Positions 17,501 to 26,664 of a stretch of 64,000 nucleotides of DNA are shown one piece after another; positions within the stretch are counted from its first letter, which is position 1; each line of letters opens with the position of its first letter. Made by a program: the position numbers and the translations under genes. This stretch comes from DATAUD01 sp035511075. Its GTDB lineage: Bacteria > Verrucomicrobiota > Verrucomicrobiia > Limisphaerales > Palsa-1400. The stretch covers positions 1 to 64,000 of the forward strand of contig DATKFW010000005.1 of NCBI GenBank assembly GCA_035511075.1, read 5' to 3'. The notes beneath the pieces were generated by a model. The model did not search any database. It saw only the letters and a list, made by a program, of their open reading frames with translations, and was not told where the DNA came from.

Positions 17501-18300
17501 GCATCACAACCGCCGGGATGTTGACCATCACCAATGGCTACAGCGGCTGGGAGTTCGCGACCGACGACGGCTTTTTCCTCTTCAAGTATGTGCTGGGCGA
17601 CTTCCAGATGGCCATTCACATCAACAATTACAGCGATACGGTCAATTATAGCATTCCTTCCATTATGGCGCGCGCCTACAGTATCAGCACCAACGGTGGC
17701 GCCGCCCTTACCGGGGAGACCGTCGGCGCGCCGCTGGACGGTTTTGGGCCTTCGGACGTTTCGGGGGGCGGCGAGTGCTTCGTGCGCATGGCTCGTTTTG
17801 ACGAATACGGCATCGGCACTTATCCGGAGATTACGATTGACGATAACAGCGATCAAACCACACAACCTGACGCGTTCGATGGTCAGAACTGGCTGTTGTT
17901 GGTCAGGCAGGATTATACGAACTTCTATGTCTATCAGCGAGCCACCAACACCGAGCCCTGGCACTTGACTCCGAACAAGACTTCCTTCTCGACCAACAAG
18001 TTTGCCGGCATTCCCATGCAGGTCGGCATTGCGTTCGCCGACTTTAACGACGTTTACGGCTCCGTGCAGTTCGATAGCTTCATGCTGGATGTCCTGCCGT
18101 TGCAGGTCTCATCCGCCGACGGCTTTGTCACCGTCACCTGGACCCAAACTGCGGCGACCTTGCAATCGTCGCCAAGTCTGAGTCCCGCCAATTGGCAGAC
18201 TGTCGGCACGGCGCCAATCTACACCAACGGAGTGGCGACGGTCACCCTGCCCGTAAGCCCCAATAACGTGTTCTTCCGATTGACGCAGACGCCGCCCTGA
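14515..18300 (+). CDS. Large secreted protein with three repeated beta-sandwich modules, FN3- and Big_2-like domains and a shared C-terminal motif
   Basis: A 1261-residue protein with a signal peptide (residues 1-31, ending TARAQ). Three homologous modules of about 235 residues start near residues 33, 490 and 942. Each has a DYxxNGxxGTxxDG opening, a DDGxFxFxxVxGDFxxxV core and an MQVGIxE...F closing segment, reminiscent of lectin-like (concanavalin/DUF1349) folds. Between them are fibronectin-III-like segments (SVNLSWTPAPGSDGSVVV) and bacterial Ig-like group 2 segments (ITDGVMNGLTNGTANVTATF). The C-terminus (about 45 residues) carries TLQSSPSLSPANWQTV...VFFRLTQ, a motif shared with two other secreted proteins here. 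No catalytic residues are recognised; probably a cell-surface carbohydrate-binding or adhesion protein. The next gene, a pseudopilin, follows after 9 bp. Confidence 0.8.
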   Translation: MKSYHHRFVSLTTAVICLLTLLAATLTARAQLVTNTFSSPSLDLVTNGVIGSGFDGADLAFGDVPNANNAGIGNGMTLAANSGASIGAPGSGFLVVQTINSAWGQGGPGDDGFFAFNIVKGDFTVSVDVAPTYNDLAYVFSGLMARAVSDGTGGAYDPSGTNASENWVSITLFEEFGIPTMSEDMTNGTSDQIANNGSGSLYGATTATNADVYLEIKRIGDTFYLYDSATYGGPWTLEQTIARPDLHGAAMQVGIEEGTYTGNAPIIFFADYGVSGTNTIRPPANDPTNIVVSDYLTSGSVNLSWTPAPGSDGSVVVLRENKPILQSPYYGFSYVGNPTNGAVTNMGAEQQVVYAGSGTNVTVSGLLGTNNVYDVAVYSYTTNGGTTAITYDANPAVATFNGPGALVSVNFVTTPPAIPVNGVGLAVVTACYTTGDCYDVSSSPNITLSVDNPTVLSITDGVMNGLTNGTANVTATFAGISGTNVVTVHTPVFTDNFTVYHDYITNGLLGTAWDGEYLNFGDVPSAQAYAGAGDGETLVLDADLDNTNSLFLNAAGSSWEGVGDDGPFLFKIVTGDFQASVNVNTMNVINLNAAGLMARLFDDTGSSTQGAAGGNGGETHVNWWKVQDGALSARYTLDGNVPTDTAGLNDTDTWLLLQRVDSTNFYFYEAATNNDGTWSLAATYVVPEAANNAPMEVGIAEQMDTGSDGTAQFSTFMLDGVGIVSPTGVQPPPPASGLTMALNGDLSMTLDWTAESNGVPIQSMVVMRAGAPVNAQPPYGYLFDDGPQPFGVGSDLGDGNWVVYRSPSPPASITNSTVVTGLTPGVTYYAAVYTWVGSSTAKVFDEVIPPTGGSSVLLDGILTNVDVPPPLSIPAGGIGQLQVLGYYQGGAVVNVSQFADLTSDDTNIVGTADGVLTGYTNGTALVTVTYAGFSNTVNVVVRSPSHTDFFSTPHDYLNNGVAGTFFDGIYTNYGDLPEQSPPTAGSGGSTLDADAGITTAGMLTITNGYSGWEFATDDGFFLFKYVLGDFQMAIHINNYSDTVNYSIPSIMARAYSISTNGGAALTGETVGAPLDGFGPSDVSGGGECFVRMARFDEYGIGTYPEITIDDNSDQTTQPDAFDGQNWLLLVRQDYTNFYVYQRATNTEPWHLTPNKTSFSTNKFAGIPMQVGIAFADFNDVYGSVQFDSFMLDVLPLQVSSADGFVTVTWTQTAATLQSSPSLSPANWQTVGTAPIYTNGVATVTLPVSPNNVFFRLTQTPP

Positions 18301-18309
18301 CGTGTTACG

Positions 18310-19202
<893 letters not shown>

Positions 19203-19206
<4 letters not shown>

Positions 19207-20000
19207 ACGGCGCGGCCCTTCGATTTCTCCTGGTGCTGGCGTTGGCCGCGGCGCCTGCTGTAAGGGCCGGTCCTGTCCCAACACAAGAGGATGCCATCAT
19301 CAAGATTGATCCGCCAGAGGGCGGTTTCTTTTCCAAAGAAATCCAGTATCAGGGCATCCCCATCAAGGCGCCACAGGAGGTGGCGGACGAGGCTCTTTAC
19401 GCGGCGCAATCCCGACTTTCGCTGATGCTGGGCAATTTGCCCTCGGTTTGCGCCAATCTAAAAAGTTCCGGCGCCGAACTGCACATTATCGGCCGCAATC
19501 AGGTCACCTCGGACCTCCCGGAATGGCGCTTCGACAAGGGCAAACCGTTGGCGGAATATGGCGGCCTGACCATCGACCAGCGCACGCGGGGCATCGGCGG
19601 CAAAATTTCCTCCTGCGGCGAGGAAAATCTGCTCAAGCTGGCGCACGACCGCTACTTTGGCCGCGACATCTGCGTCCATGAATTCTCCCATTGCATCTAC
19701 CAGTTTGGAATTCCGCGCGACGTTCGTGATCGCTTCCGGCGGCAGTACAAAGCCTCGCTGGCCAGGGGGCTTTGGGACAAGGCCTACGCCGGTTCCAATG
19801 ATGACGAGTTCTTTGCGGAACTGGCAATGTGGTATTTTGGCACTCATGGCGATCTGCATATGACCGGCCCAAAACCGGCAGTCGGACAGGAGGGCCTCAA
19901 AGCTTATGACCCTGACGCCTTTGCGTTGTTTGACCAATTCTTCAGCGGTCGGATGAAGATTTCCCCAACGAGTCGCGCCGATTGGAGCGAATTTGAATAG
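19203..20000 (+). CDS. Secreted zincin-type metallopeptidase-like protein (HEFSH)
   Basis: A 265-residue protein starting with GTG that overlaps the pseudopilin stop (GTGA). It has a signal peptide (about residues 1-22), then IIGRNQVTSDLPEW, GIGGKISSCGEENLLKL and a zinc-binding helix ICVHEFSHCIYQFG (His159, Glu160, His163). A downstream YAGSNDDEFFAELAMWYF supplies a plausible third ligand (Glu202 or Glu206), giving a gluzincin-like active site. The same architecture occurs twice in the lipoprotein encoded at 24825-26471. Overall it resembles the anthrax-lethal-factor-like (ATLF) peptidase fold, but I cannot place it in a named family. It probably cleaves protein outside the cell; the neighbouring glycosidase and prolyl peptidase suggest a glycoprotein substrate. 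Confidence 0.65.
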
Positions 20001-20041
20001 GATCCAGCCGTCGCTTATACTAACCTCCAGAACACCTTCAA

Positions 20042-22459
20042 ATGAGAACAAAATCCATTCCGTGTCTGGCCTCGTGTGCGCTGCTCGCCATTGGAGCGCT
20101 GGCTGACGAACCTGCGCGCGATTACCCGGTCAAGCCTGTCCCGTTCACCTCCGTGCAGATTGACGACTTGTTTTGGGCGCCGCGCATCGAGACAAATCGA
20201 TTGGTCACCATCCCGTTTGCCTTCCAGCAATGCGAGAAGTCCGGACGCATGGATAATTTCATTCGCGCGGCCGAAGTCCTGCGCGGCGAGGCGATTGCCA
20301 ATCGGAAGCCCCCGCCCTATCCATTCGACGACACCGATCCGTACAAGGTGCTGGAAGGGGCTTCCTATTCGCTGGCGGTCGAGCCGAATCCGAAGATGAA
20401 GTCATATCTGGACAATTTAATCGCTGAGATTGGGGCCGCCCAGGAGCCTGACGGCTATCTCTATACGGCGCGGACGATTAATCCGGAGCATCCGCATCCG
20501 TGGTCCGGCCACCAACGGTGGGTCAACGATCCCGATGAAAGCCACGAGCTTTATGACGCGGGCCATTTGTTTGAGGCGGCCGTGGCCAATTATCAAGCCA
20601 CCGGCGAGCGCGCCTTGCTCGATATCGCCATCAAAGAGGCCAATCTCCTGTGCAATACATTCGGCCCGGAAACCAACAAGCTTCACATCTGGCCTGGGCA
20701 TGAAATTGTTGAAATGGGCCTGGCCAGGCTTTATCGCGCCACCGGCGATGAGCGTTACCTGAAGTTGGCGAAATACTTCATTGATGTGCGCGGACCCGGC
20801 GGGGATGAATACCATCAATCGGACATCAAGCCGGTCGATCAAACAGAGGCGGAGGGCCACGCGGTGCGCGCGGGCTACCTTTACAGCGGCATGGCCGACG
20901 TCGCCGCGTTGACTGGCGACCAGGCTTATGTCCGTGCCATTGACGCGATTTGGGACAATGCCGTCGGCAAGAAACTCTATATCACCGGCGGCATCGGCGC
21001 GCTGGGAGGCGGTGAGGCGTTTGGCCCCGATTACTATCTCCCGAACATGAGCGCCTATTGCGAAACCTGCGCCGCGGTGGCCAATGACTTTTGGAACGAG
21101 CGCCTTTTTCTGTTGCATGGTGACGCGAAGTACGTCGATGTCATGGAGCGCACCCTTTACAACGGCCTTCTCAGTGGCGTGTCATTGGACGGCAAGAGGT
21201 TCTTCTACCCAAACCCGCTGGAGTCAAATCGGCAACATTCCCGCAGCCCGTGGTTCGGCGTGGCGTGTTGCCCGGGCAACATCACCCGCTTCATGCCCTC
21301 GGTGCCCGGCTACCTTTACGCGCAGGACGGCGACACTTTGTACGTGAACCTTTTTGCCGCCAACAAGGCCGAAATCAAAATGGACAACGGGCGCGTCGTC
21401 AACATCACCGAGGAAACCCGCTATCCCTGGGATGGGCGGGTGAAAATAATTCTCCACCCGGAGGCCATCTCGAAGTTTACGGTCAATGTCCGGGTGCCAG
21501 GTTGGGCGCGGGACCAGGCGGTCCCGGGCGATTTGTACAGGTTCATCGACCATCCTGATGATCCGGTCACGCTGAAGGTCAACGGAAAAGAAGTCCCGCT
21601 GAAGCTAGATAAGGGCTACGTTCCATTGACGAGAGAGTGGAAGGACGGCGACACAATCGAATTGAACCTGCCCATGCCGGCCCGCCGCGTGGCGGCCAAC
21701 GATGCCGTAAAAGCGGACCGCGGGAGAATCGCCCTCCAGCGCGGTCCGATTGTTTATTGCCTGGAATCGCCGGACAATCCTGACTGCCACGTACGGAGCC
21801 TGATGTTGCCGGACGATGAGCCGGTGACCGCATCGTTTGAGCCGGCACTGCTCAATGGTGTGGAAGTGCTTCGCGGCGGCGCCTTCCTGGTGACGCGCGA
21901 CGACGACGGACAATTGGTTAAAACTGCGCGGAATTTTCAGGCCATTCCCTATTATTCGTGGGCCAACCGCGGGCGCTCGGAAATGATGGTCTGGGTGCCC
22001 GATTCGGAGAAGAGCGCTCGCATCCAGCCGCAGCCGACGATTGCTTCAACCAGCAAGATCACGTTCTCCGAAGGAGGCAAGAACCCGGCAGCAATCAACG
22101 ATCAGGCCGAGCCGTCGTCCTCCAGCGACCCGGAAAACACTTTCTTCGACTGGTGGCCGCGCAAGGGCGCCGACGCCTGGGTGGAATATGAATTCGCCAA
22201 GCCGGCCACCGTCTCGACCACGTCCGTTTATTGGTTTGACGACACTGGCAGGGGCGAATGCCGCACGCCGGAATCCTGGCGCATTCTTTTCAAGGACGGC
22301 GATCAATGGAAACCGGTCCAGACGGCCGACACCGGCGGCGTGGACAAAGACAAGTATAACAAAATTGCGTTCCAGCCCGTCGAAACGACCGGTCTGCGCC
22401 TTGAGGTCAAGATGCGTCCCGGTTGGTCGGCCGGAATCCAGGAATGGACGGTGCCATGA
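20042..22459 (+). CDS. Secreted GH127 beta-L-arabinofuranosidase with C-terminal discoidin-like domain
   Basis: An 805-residue DUF1680 protein with a signal peptide (residues about 1-22). The catalytic zinc site of GH127 is intact: Glu341 and Cys343 in AYCETCAAVAND, and Cys409-Cys410 in GVACCPGNITR, with the ITGGIG and HELYDAGHLFEAAV family signatures. A beta-sandwich follows the barrel, then a region at about 690-800 (FDWWPRKGADAWVEYEFAKPATVS...ESWRILF) resembling an F5/8-type carbohydrate-binding module. It is the classical GH127 type (as in Bifidobacterium HypBA1, which acts on arabinosylated hydroxyproline), different from the GH146-like paralogue at 9259. The next gene starts within its stop codon (ATGA), so arabinose removal is coupled to a prolyl-type peptidase. 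Confidence 0.88.
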   Translation: MRTKSIPCLASCALLAIGALADEPARDYPVKPVPFTSVQIDDLFWAPRIETNRLVTIPFAFQQCEKSGRMDNFIRAAEVLRGEAIANRKPPPYPFDDTDPYKVLEGASYSLAVEPNPKMKSYLDNLIAEIGAAQEPDGYLYTARTINPEHPHPWSGHQRWVNDPDESHELYDAGHLFEAAVANYQATGERALLDIAIKEANLLCNTFGPETNKLHIWPGHEIVEMGLARLYRATGDERYLKLAKYFIDVRGPGGDEYHQSDIKPVDQTEAEGHAVRAGYLYSGMADVAALTGDQAYVRAIDAIWDNAVGKKLYITGGIGALGGGEAFGPDYYLPNMSAYCETCAAVANDFWNERLFLLHGDAKYVDVMERTLYNGLLSGVSLDGKRFFYPNPLESNRQHSRSPWFGVACCPGNITRFMPSVPGYLYAQDGDTLYVNLFAANKAEIKMDNGRVVNITEETRYPWDGRVKIILHPEAISKFTVNVRVPGWARDQAVPGDLYRFIDHPDDPVTLKVNGKEVPLKLDKGYVPLTREWKDGDTIELNLPMPARRVAANDAVKADRGRIALQRGPIVYCLESPDNPDCHVRSLMLPDDEPVTASFEPALLNGVEVLRGGAFLVTRDDDGQLVKTARNFQAIPYYSWANRGRSEMMVWVPDSEKSARIQPQPTIASTSKITFSEGGKNPAAINDQAEPSSSSDPENTFFDWWPRKGADAWVEYEFAKPATVSTTSVYWFDDTGRGECRTPESWRILFKDGDQWKPVQTADTGGVDKDKYNKIAFQPVETTGLRLEVKMRPGWSAGIQEWTVP

Positions 22460-24828
22460 TGAAGACAAAACAATTTCTTGGAGTTCTCGCGACGATTGTC
22501 GTTGTGGCCGTTGCTTCAACCGGCGCGCGGGCGCAAACCAACAACACCGCTCAGGCGCGGCGCGGGCGTGGAGAGCCGGAGCGCGGTGTGTATAAGGCGC
22601 GCCTCGTTCCGCACTGGTTCGCCGGAGACACCAAATTCTGGTACCGCAATGAACTTCGCGGCGAGGCCAGTGAATTCATTCTGGTGGACGCGGAGCGCGA
22701 AACCCGGCGCCCGGCCTTTGACCATGACAAACTCGCCGCCGCTCTCTCTCAAGCCACCCATCACGATTACAAGGGCGATCATCTTCCGATTTCCAACCTC
22801 CAGTTCAGCCAGGATGTCAGGACGGTGAAATTTGACGCCGCGGACAGGACCTGGGAATGCGATTTGGATGCTTACAAGTGTACGGAGACCGCCCGTCCCG
22901 GAGCCCCCAATTCGTCGTCTCTGATTGGTCCTGAGCAATCGGTGGCTATGGCCACGCCCGCCGCGAACTATCTCTTGTCGCCGGCCCCGGGGGATCCCGC
23001 CAACACCTCAGACGACACCGCGGACGATGACTCAGGCGGGCGGCGCTCCCGCAAATCGCCCGACGGCAAATGGACCGCGTCTGTGCGCGACGGAAATGTA
23101 TTTGTCCGCTCGAAGGACGGCATGGAGCGGCAACTCAGCCAGGACGGGACGACGAATCATTCGTACGGCCTGATCGAGTGGTCGCCGGAGTCAGACGTCT
23201 TGGTGGCGTGGAGAATCGAGCCGGGTGACCGCAAAGAGGTTTATAATATTGAATCTTCGCCGAAGGGCGGCGGACGGGCGATATTGCACCGGCGGCCGTA
23301 TGCGCAGGCGGGCGACAAATTTGCGCACTACGAATTGAATTTGTTCGACGCTGCAACGGGAACGCAAGCCAAGCCGGAGGTCGATCCCTTCGAGCACGAA
23401 TGGGAGCAGCCGCAGCTCCATTGGCTGCCAGATAAACGCCGCTTCGCCTATGAACAGGTCGATCGCGGTCATCAACGCCTCCGCGTTATCGCAGTGGACG
23501 CACACACCGGCGAGGTCCGGAACCTGGTGGATGAAAAGTCCGGCACCTTCATTTGGACCGCCCACAACGAGATGCTCAACATGAACTATGTCAACTGGCT
23601 GGACAAGAGCGACGAGATGATCTACGTCTCGGAGCGCGACGGCTGGCGGCATCTTTATTTGATTGACACAAGGGATGGCTCGATTAAAAACCAGATCACC
23701 AAGGGACCCTGGGTCGTGCGCGGGATCGATCGGATTGACCAGGACGCGCGGCAGGTGTGGTTTCGCGCCGGCGGAATGAACGCCGGTGAAGACCCGTATT
23801 TCGTCGAGTACTACCGGATCAATTTCGACGGCACGGGCCTGACCGCGCTGACGGAGGGGAATGGCAATCACACGGTGCAATATTCCGGCAACCGCAAGTA
23901 TCTTATTGACACTTACAGCCGCGTGGACATGCCGCCTGTTCACAATTTGCGAAGGACCTCCGATGGAAGCCTGGTATGCGCGCTGGAAACGGCCGACATT
24001 TCCGAGTTGAAGGAGAGCGGCTGGCAGCCCCCGGAGGTGTTTGTCGCCAAAGGGCGCGACGGCGAGACGGACATTTGGGGAATCATCTGCCGGCCCAGGA
24101 ACCTTGACCCGGCCGGGAAATACCCGGTTCTGGAAGAAATTTACGCAGGCCCGCAGGGCGCTTATGTTCCCAAATCCTTCAGCGGCGCCCAACGGTTCGC
24201 CTCGCTCACGGACCTGGGTTTTATCGTCGTTGAGATGGACGCCATGGGTACGGCTTTTCGTTCCAAGGCTTTTCATGACGTTTGCTGGCACAACCTTAAG
24301 GACGCCGGTTTCCCGGATCGGATCCTCTGGCATCGCGCCGTGGCGGCCAAATACCCTTACTACGACATCAGCCGTGTCGGGATTTTTGGGACCTCGGCTG
24401 GGGGCCAGAACGCGGGCGGGGCCGTTTTATTCCATCCGGATTTTTACAAGGCCGCTGTGGCTAACTGCGGCTGTCACGACAACCGGCTGGACAAGGCCTC
24501 CTGGAACGAACAGTGGATGGGCTATCCGGTCGGGCCGCAGTATTCGGAGTGTTCGAATATCGACAACGCCTGGCGTTTGAAGGGAAAGCTCTTCCTCATC
24601 GTTGGTGAAATGGACAGCAACGTCCCGCCGGAATCGACCCTGCGATTTGCCGACGCGTTGATCCGCGCCCAAAAGGATTTTGATCTGTTGGTGGTTCCTG
24701 GCGCGGACCACGGCATTCGGGGGCCGGCTTTTGCTTACGCCGAGCGGCGCATGCGGGATTTCTTTGTTCGCAGTTTGTTGGACAAGGAGCCGCCCGATCG
24801 CAATGGGGTGGCCTCGGATTCAAATTAG
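22456..24828 (+). CDS. Secreted S9-family serine peptidase (dipeptidyl-peptidase IV/prolyl oligopeptidase type)
   Basis: About 790 residues; the ATG at 22456 overlaps the GH127 stop by 4 bp (a second ATG follows immediately). A signal peptide (ends about GARAQ) precedes a beta-propeller region with SPDGKWTASVRDGNVFVRS and LHWLPDKRRFAYEQ blades. The C-terminal alpha/beta-hydrolase domain has the catalytic Ser near residue 646 (GTSAGGQNAGG), Asp near 719 (GEMDSNVPPE) and His near 752 (GADHGIRG). S9 enzymes cleave after proline; tolerance of hydroxyproline would suit an extensin-like substrate. An unusual acidic/polar insertion (DTADDDSGGRRSRK) lies before the propeller. It converges with the zincin lipoprotein gene, the two stops overlapping by 4 bp. 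Confidence 0.9.
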   Translation: MMKTKQFLGVLATIVVVAVASTGARAQTNNTAQARRGRGEPERGVYKARLVPHWFAGDTKFWYRNELRGEASEFILVDAERETRRPAFDHDKLAAALSQATHHDYKGDHLPISNLQFSQDVRTVKFDAADRTWECDLDAYKCTETARPGAPNSSSLIGPEQSVAMATPAANYLLSPAPGDPANTSDDTADDDSGGRRSRKSPDGKWTASVRDGNVFVRSKDGMERQLSQDGTTNHSYGLIEWSPESDVLVAWRIEPGDRKEVYNIESSPKGGGRAILHRRPYAQAGDKFAHYELNLFDAATGTQAKPEVDPFEHEWEQPQLHWLPDKRRFAYEQVDRGHQRLRVIAVDAHTGEVRNLVDEKSGTFIWTAHNEMLNMNYVNWLDKSDEMIYVSERDGWRHLYLIDTRDGSIKNQITKGPWVVRGIDRIDQDARQVWFRAGGMNAGEDPYFVEYYRINFDGTGLTALTEGNGNHTVQYSGNRKYLIDTYSRVDMPPVHNLRRTSDGSLVCALETADISELKESGWQPPEVFVAKGRDGETDIWGIICRPRNLDPAGKYPVLEEIYAGPQGAYVPKSFSGAQRFASLTDLGFIVVEMDAMGTAFRSKAFHDVCWHNLKDAGFPDRILWHRAVAAKYPYYDISRVGIFGTSAGGQNAGGAVLFHPDFYKAAVANCGCHDNRLDKASWNEQWMGYPVGPQYSECSNIDNAWRLKGKLFLIVGEMDSNVPPESTLRFADALIRAQKDFDLLVVPGADHGIRGPAFAYAERRMRDFFVRSLLDKEPPDRNGVASDSN

Positions 24829-26471
24829 TGAGCCGCGTGTTGTGTTGTGTGCAATACCATCTCAGTGCTGCGGACATAAGGGGCGTGGACGTCGTAACGC
24901 CAGTCCTGATGGCCGTTGTAGGCCATTGTTTCTTCCACAAGGGCGCACAAGTCGGGATCGTAGCTTCTTAACTGTTCCCGGGTGATGATGGGATGCGGCT
25001 GGTCATTGGGCGGATCTCCCGCGCCGCTGGCGTCGAAGTAGGCCAATACTCCTTCCGCCCAATATTCCACACGATCGTTAATCGCCGGCGTGCCCTTCCA
25101 CATGCCCCTGGCCATGGCGTTGGCGTAAATCTCCTGGAGCCGGTGATCGAATCGTTCGTCCAGTCGTTTGACGCGCAATTCATATTGCTGGACATCGCGG
25201 CCGCGATTGTTCCAGTTGGTATCCTCGGGGCGCAACGCGGTCACGTAGTAAAGAGTCTTGGCCAGTTCGCGGATGACCATGCTCTTGCCTTGAAACGGGT
25301 CATCCTCTGTGGCGAGCACGTTTTGCTCGGGCACGACCAACGCCTTGCTCTCGACGGTGTAACCATGCATGCGGACCGTGCCGTCCCAATTGGTCTGGTC
25401 TGGCGCTTTCTTGTAATCCGGCAAATCCGTCAGCCGCTCTTCATTGCCAAGAACAACCAGCTTCACGCCGTCCGCGATGAGGGCCTTTAATATGTCGTGC
25501 CGATAGGCGAACATTTTTCGAATAGTGTCATTCGCCTTTAGCAGAGCTTGGTCGCTTGCCTTGTCGGACCCGACGACGGGGAATTCGCGCGCCCACGTGA
25601 ACTTGGTGTAGTAAGGATCGATTCCAAATTTCGCGGGCGGGGCGATGACGCTCGGTTGCAATTGGTAGGGAACGTAGCGCCAGTCATTCTCCGGTGAGAA
25701 ATTAAACGTGGCCTTGACCAGTTCGTAGCCTTCGGGATCGTACGTCTTCAATTGCTCGCGGCTGGCGATGGCCGCGTGATTCCAATTGTTGACGCGAGAG
25801 CAATCGAAGTAGGCCTGGCAAATTTCGGCCCAATACTCGGCCGAATTCGAGCCGGCGTAGGCGTTTTTCCAAAGTCCTTTTTTGAGCGCGTCGCGAAAGG
25901 TCTTGCGTAATCGCCCGCGCCACGTGGGGTCGATGGAGCCAATAGCGGCGTCGATTGTGTGGCAGAATTCATGCACGCTGATGCTTTCGTCGTCATAACG
26001 ATCCACCAGGAGATTGAGCAAGTTCTCTTCGCCAAAGCTGGTGACTCGAAACCCGCCGGTGCCGCGGACGCGCTCGTTGACGTAAGCCGGATTTTCTGTG
26101 TCCCGATATTCCGGCATGTCACTGTAGAGTTGGTCTTTCCCGATAATGATGAGGCGTGTGCCGTTGGTCGCCATGGCGTGCAGAACGTCGGGGCGTCCCG
26201 CCAGCATGTGGCCAACGATATAGTAGGTGCGTTGCAATGCCGCGTCGGACACCTCGCCGGAGGCGGCAACCGACACACCCGACAGGTCCAGATGCTTCTT
26301 GTAGAATTGCTCGGCTGCGCCGCGATCGTGTTCATCGAAGCGTTGAAAAAACGACGCCGGCGGCGCTGTTACCGGTGGCGCATGGTCAGGGGTCACATCG
26401 GTGCGGGTCGCGCAACTGGACATTAAGCCGGCGGCGGCCATAACCAAACCGGCAATTCGGGTAGTTGTCAT
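24825..26471 (-). CDS. Lipoprotein with two tandem zincin-like domains, the second with a degenerate active site
   Basis: A 548-residue protein. The start at 26471 gives a lipoprotein signal with lipobox LMSSC (Cys20); an in-frame ATG at 26495 is an alternative. Domain 1 (about 45-270) has ISVHEFCHTIDAAIG (His167, Glu168, His171) and YAGSNSAEYWAEICQAYF, matching the HEFSH protein at 19203. Domain 2 (about 285-540) repeats the layout (VVLGNEERLTDLPDY, YWAEGVLAYF), but its helix reads VIRELAKTLYYV, so both zinc histidines are replaced by Arg and Lys. Domain 2 is therefore likely a non-catalytic binding or regulatory domain. Such a membrane-anchored peptidase may trim peptides at the outer membrane. 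The family is not named with confidence. Confidence 0.65.
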   Translation of the reverse strand: MTTTRIAGLVMAAAGLMSSCATRTDVTPDHAPPVTAPPASFFQRFDEHDRGAAEQFYKKHLDLSGVSVAASGEVSDAALQRTYYIVGHMLAGRPDVLHAMATNGTRLIIIGKDQLYSDMPEYRDTENPAYVNERVRGTGGFRVTSFGEENLLNLLVDRYDDESISVHEFCHTIDAAIGSIDPTWRGRLRKTFRDALKKGLWKNAYAGSNSAEYWAEICQAYFDCSRVNNWNHAAIASREQLKTYDPEGYELVKATFNFSPENDWRYVPYQLQPSVIAPPAKFGIDPYYTKFTWAREFPVVGSDKASDQALLKANDTIRKMFAYRHDILKALIADGVKLVVLGNEERLTDLPDYKKAPDQTNWDGTVRMHGYTVESKALVVPEQNVLATEDDPFQGKSMVIRELAKTLYYVTALRPEDTNWNNRGRDVQQYELRVKRLDERFDHRLQEIYANAMARGMWKGTPAINDRVEYWAEGVLAYFDASGAGDPPNDQPHPIITREQLRSYDPDLCALVEETMAYNGHQDWRYDVHAPYVRSTEMVLHTTQHAAH

Positions 26472-26664
26472 ATATGTCGCTGATCCGATTTTCATCCGGT
26501 CCACGTGTATAACTGGTTTATTTTGAAATACGCGGCCAGCCTGTCTAGGCTGGAGCAGACACTCTCTTCGTGAAATCACGCCCAATCGCGGTTCATAACC
26601 GCGCACACTCGGGAGTGGTCACTCGCCCCGGTTTCGCCGATGCTGCGGGCGGAGCGCCCTTCTT

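Noticed and set aside
23191..24333. 380-codon minus-strand open frame
   Set aside because: Antisense to the S9 peptidase with intact catalytic triad; composition is His/Arg/Ala-rich as in shadow frames.
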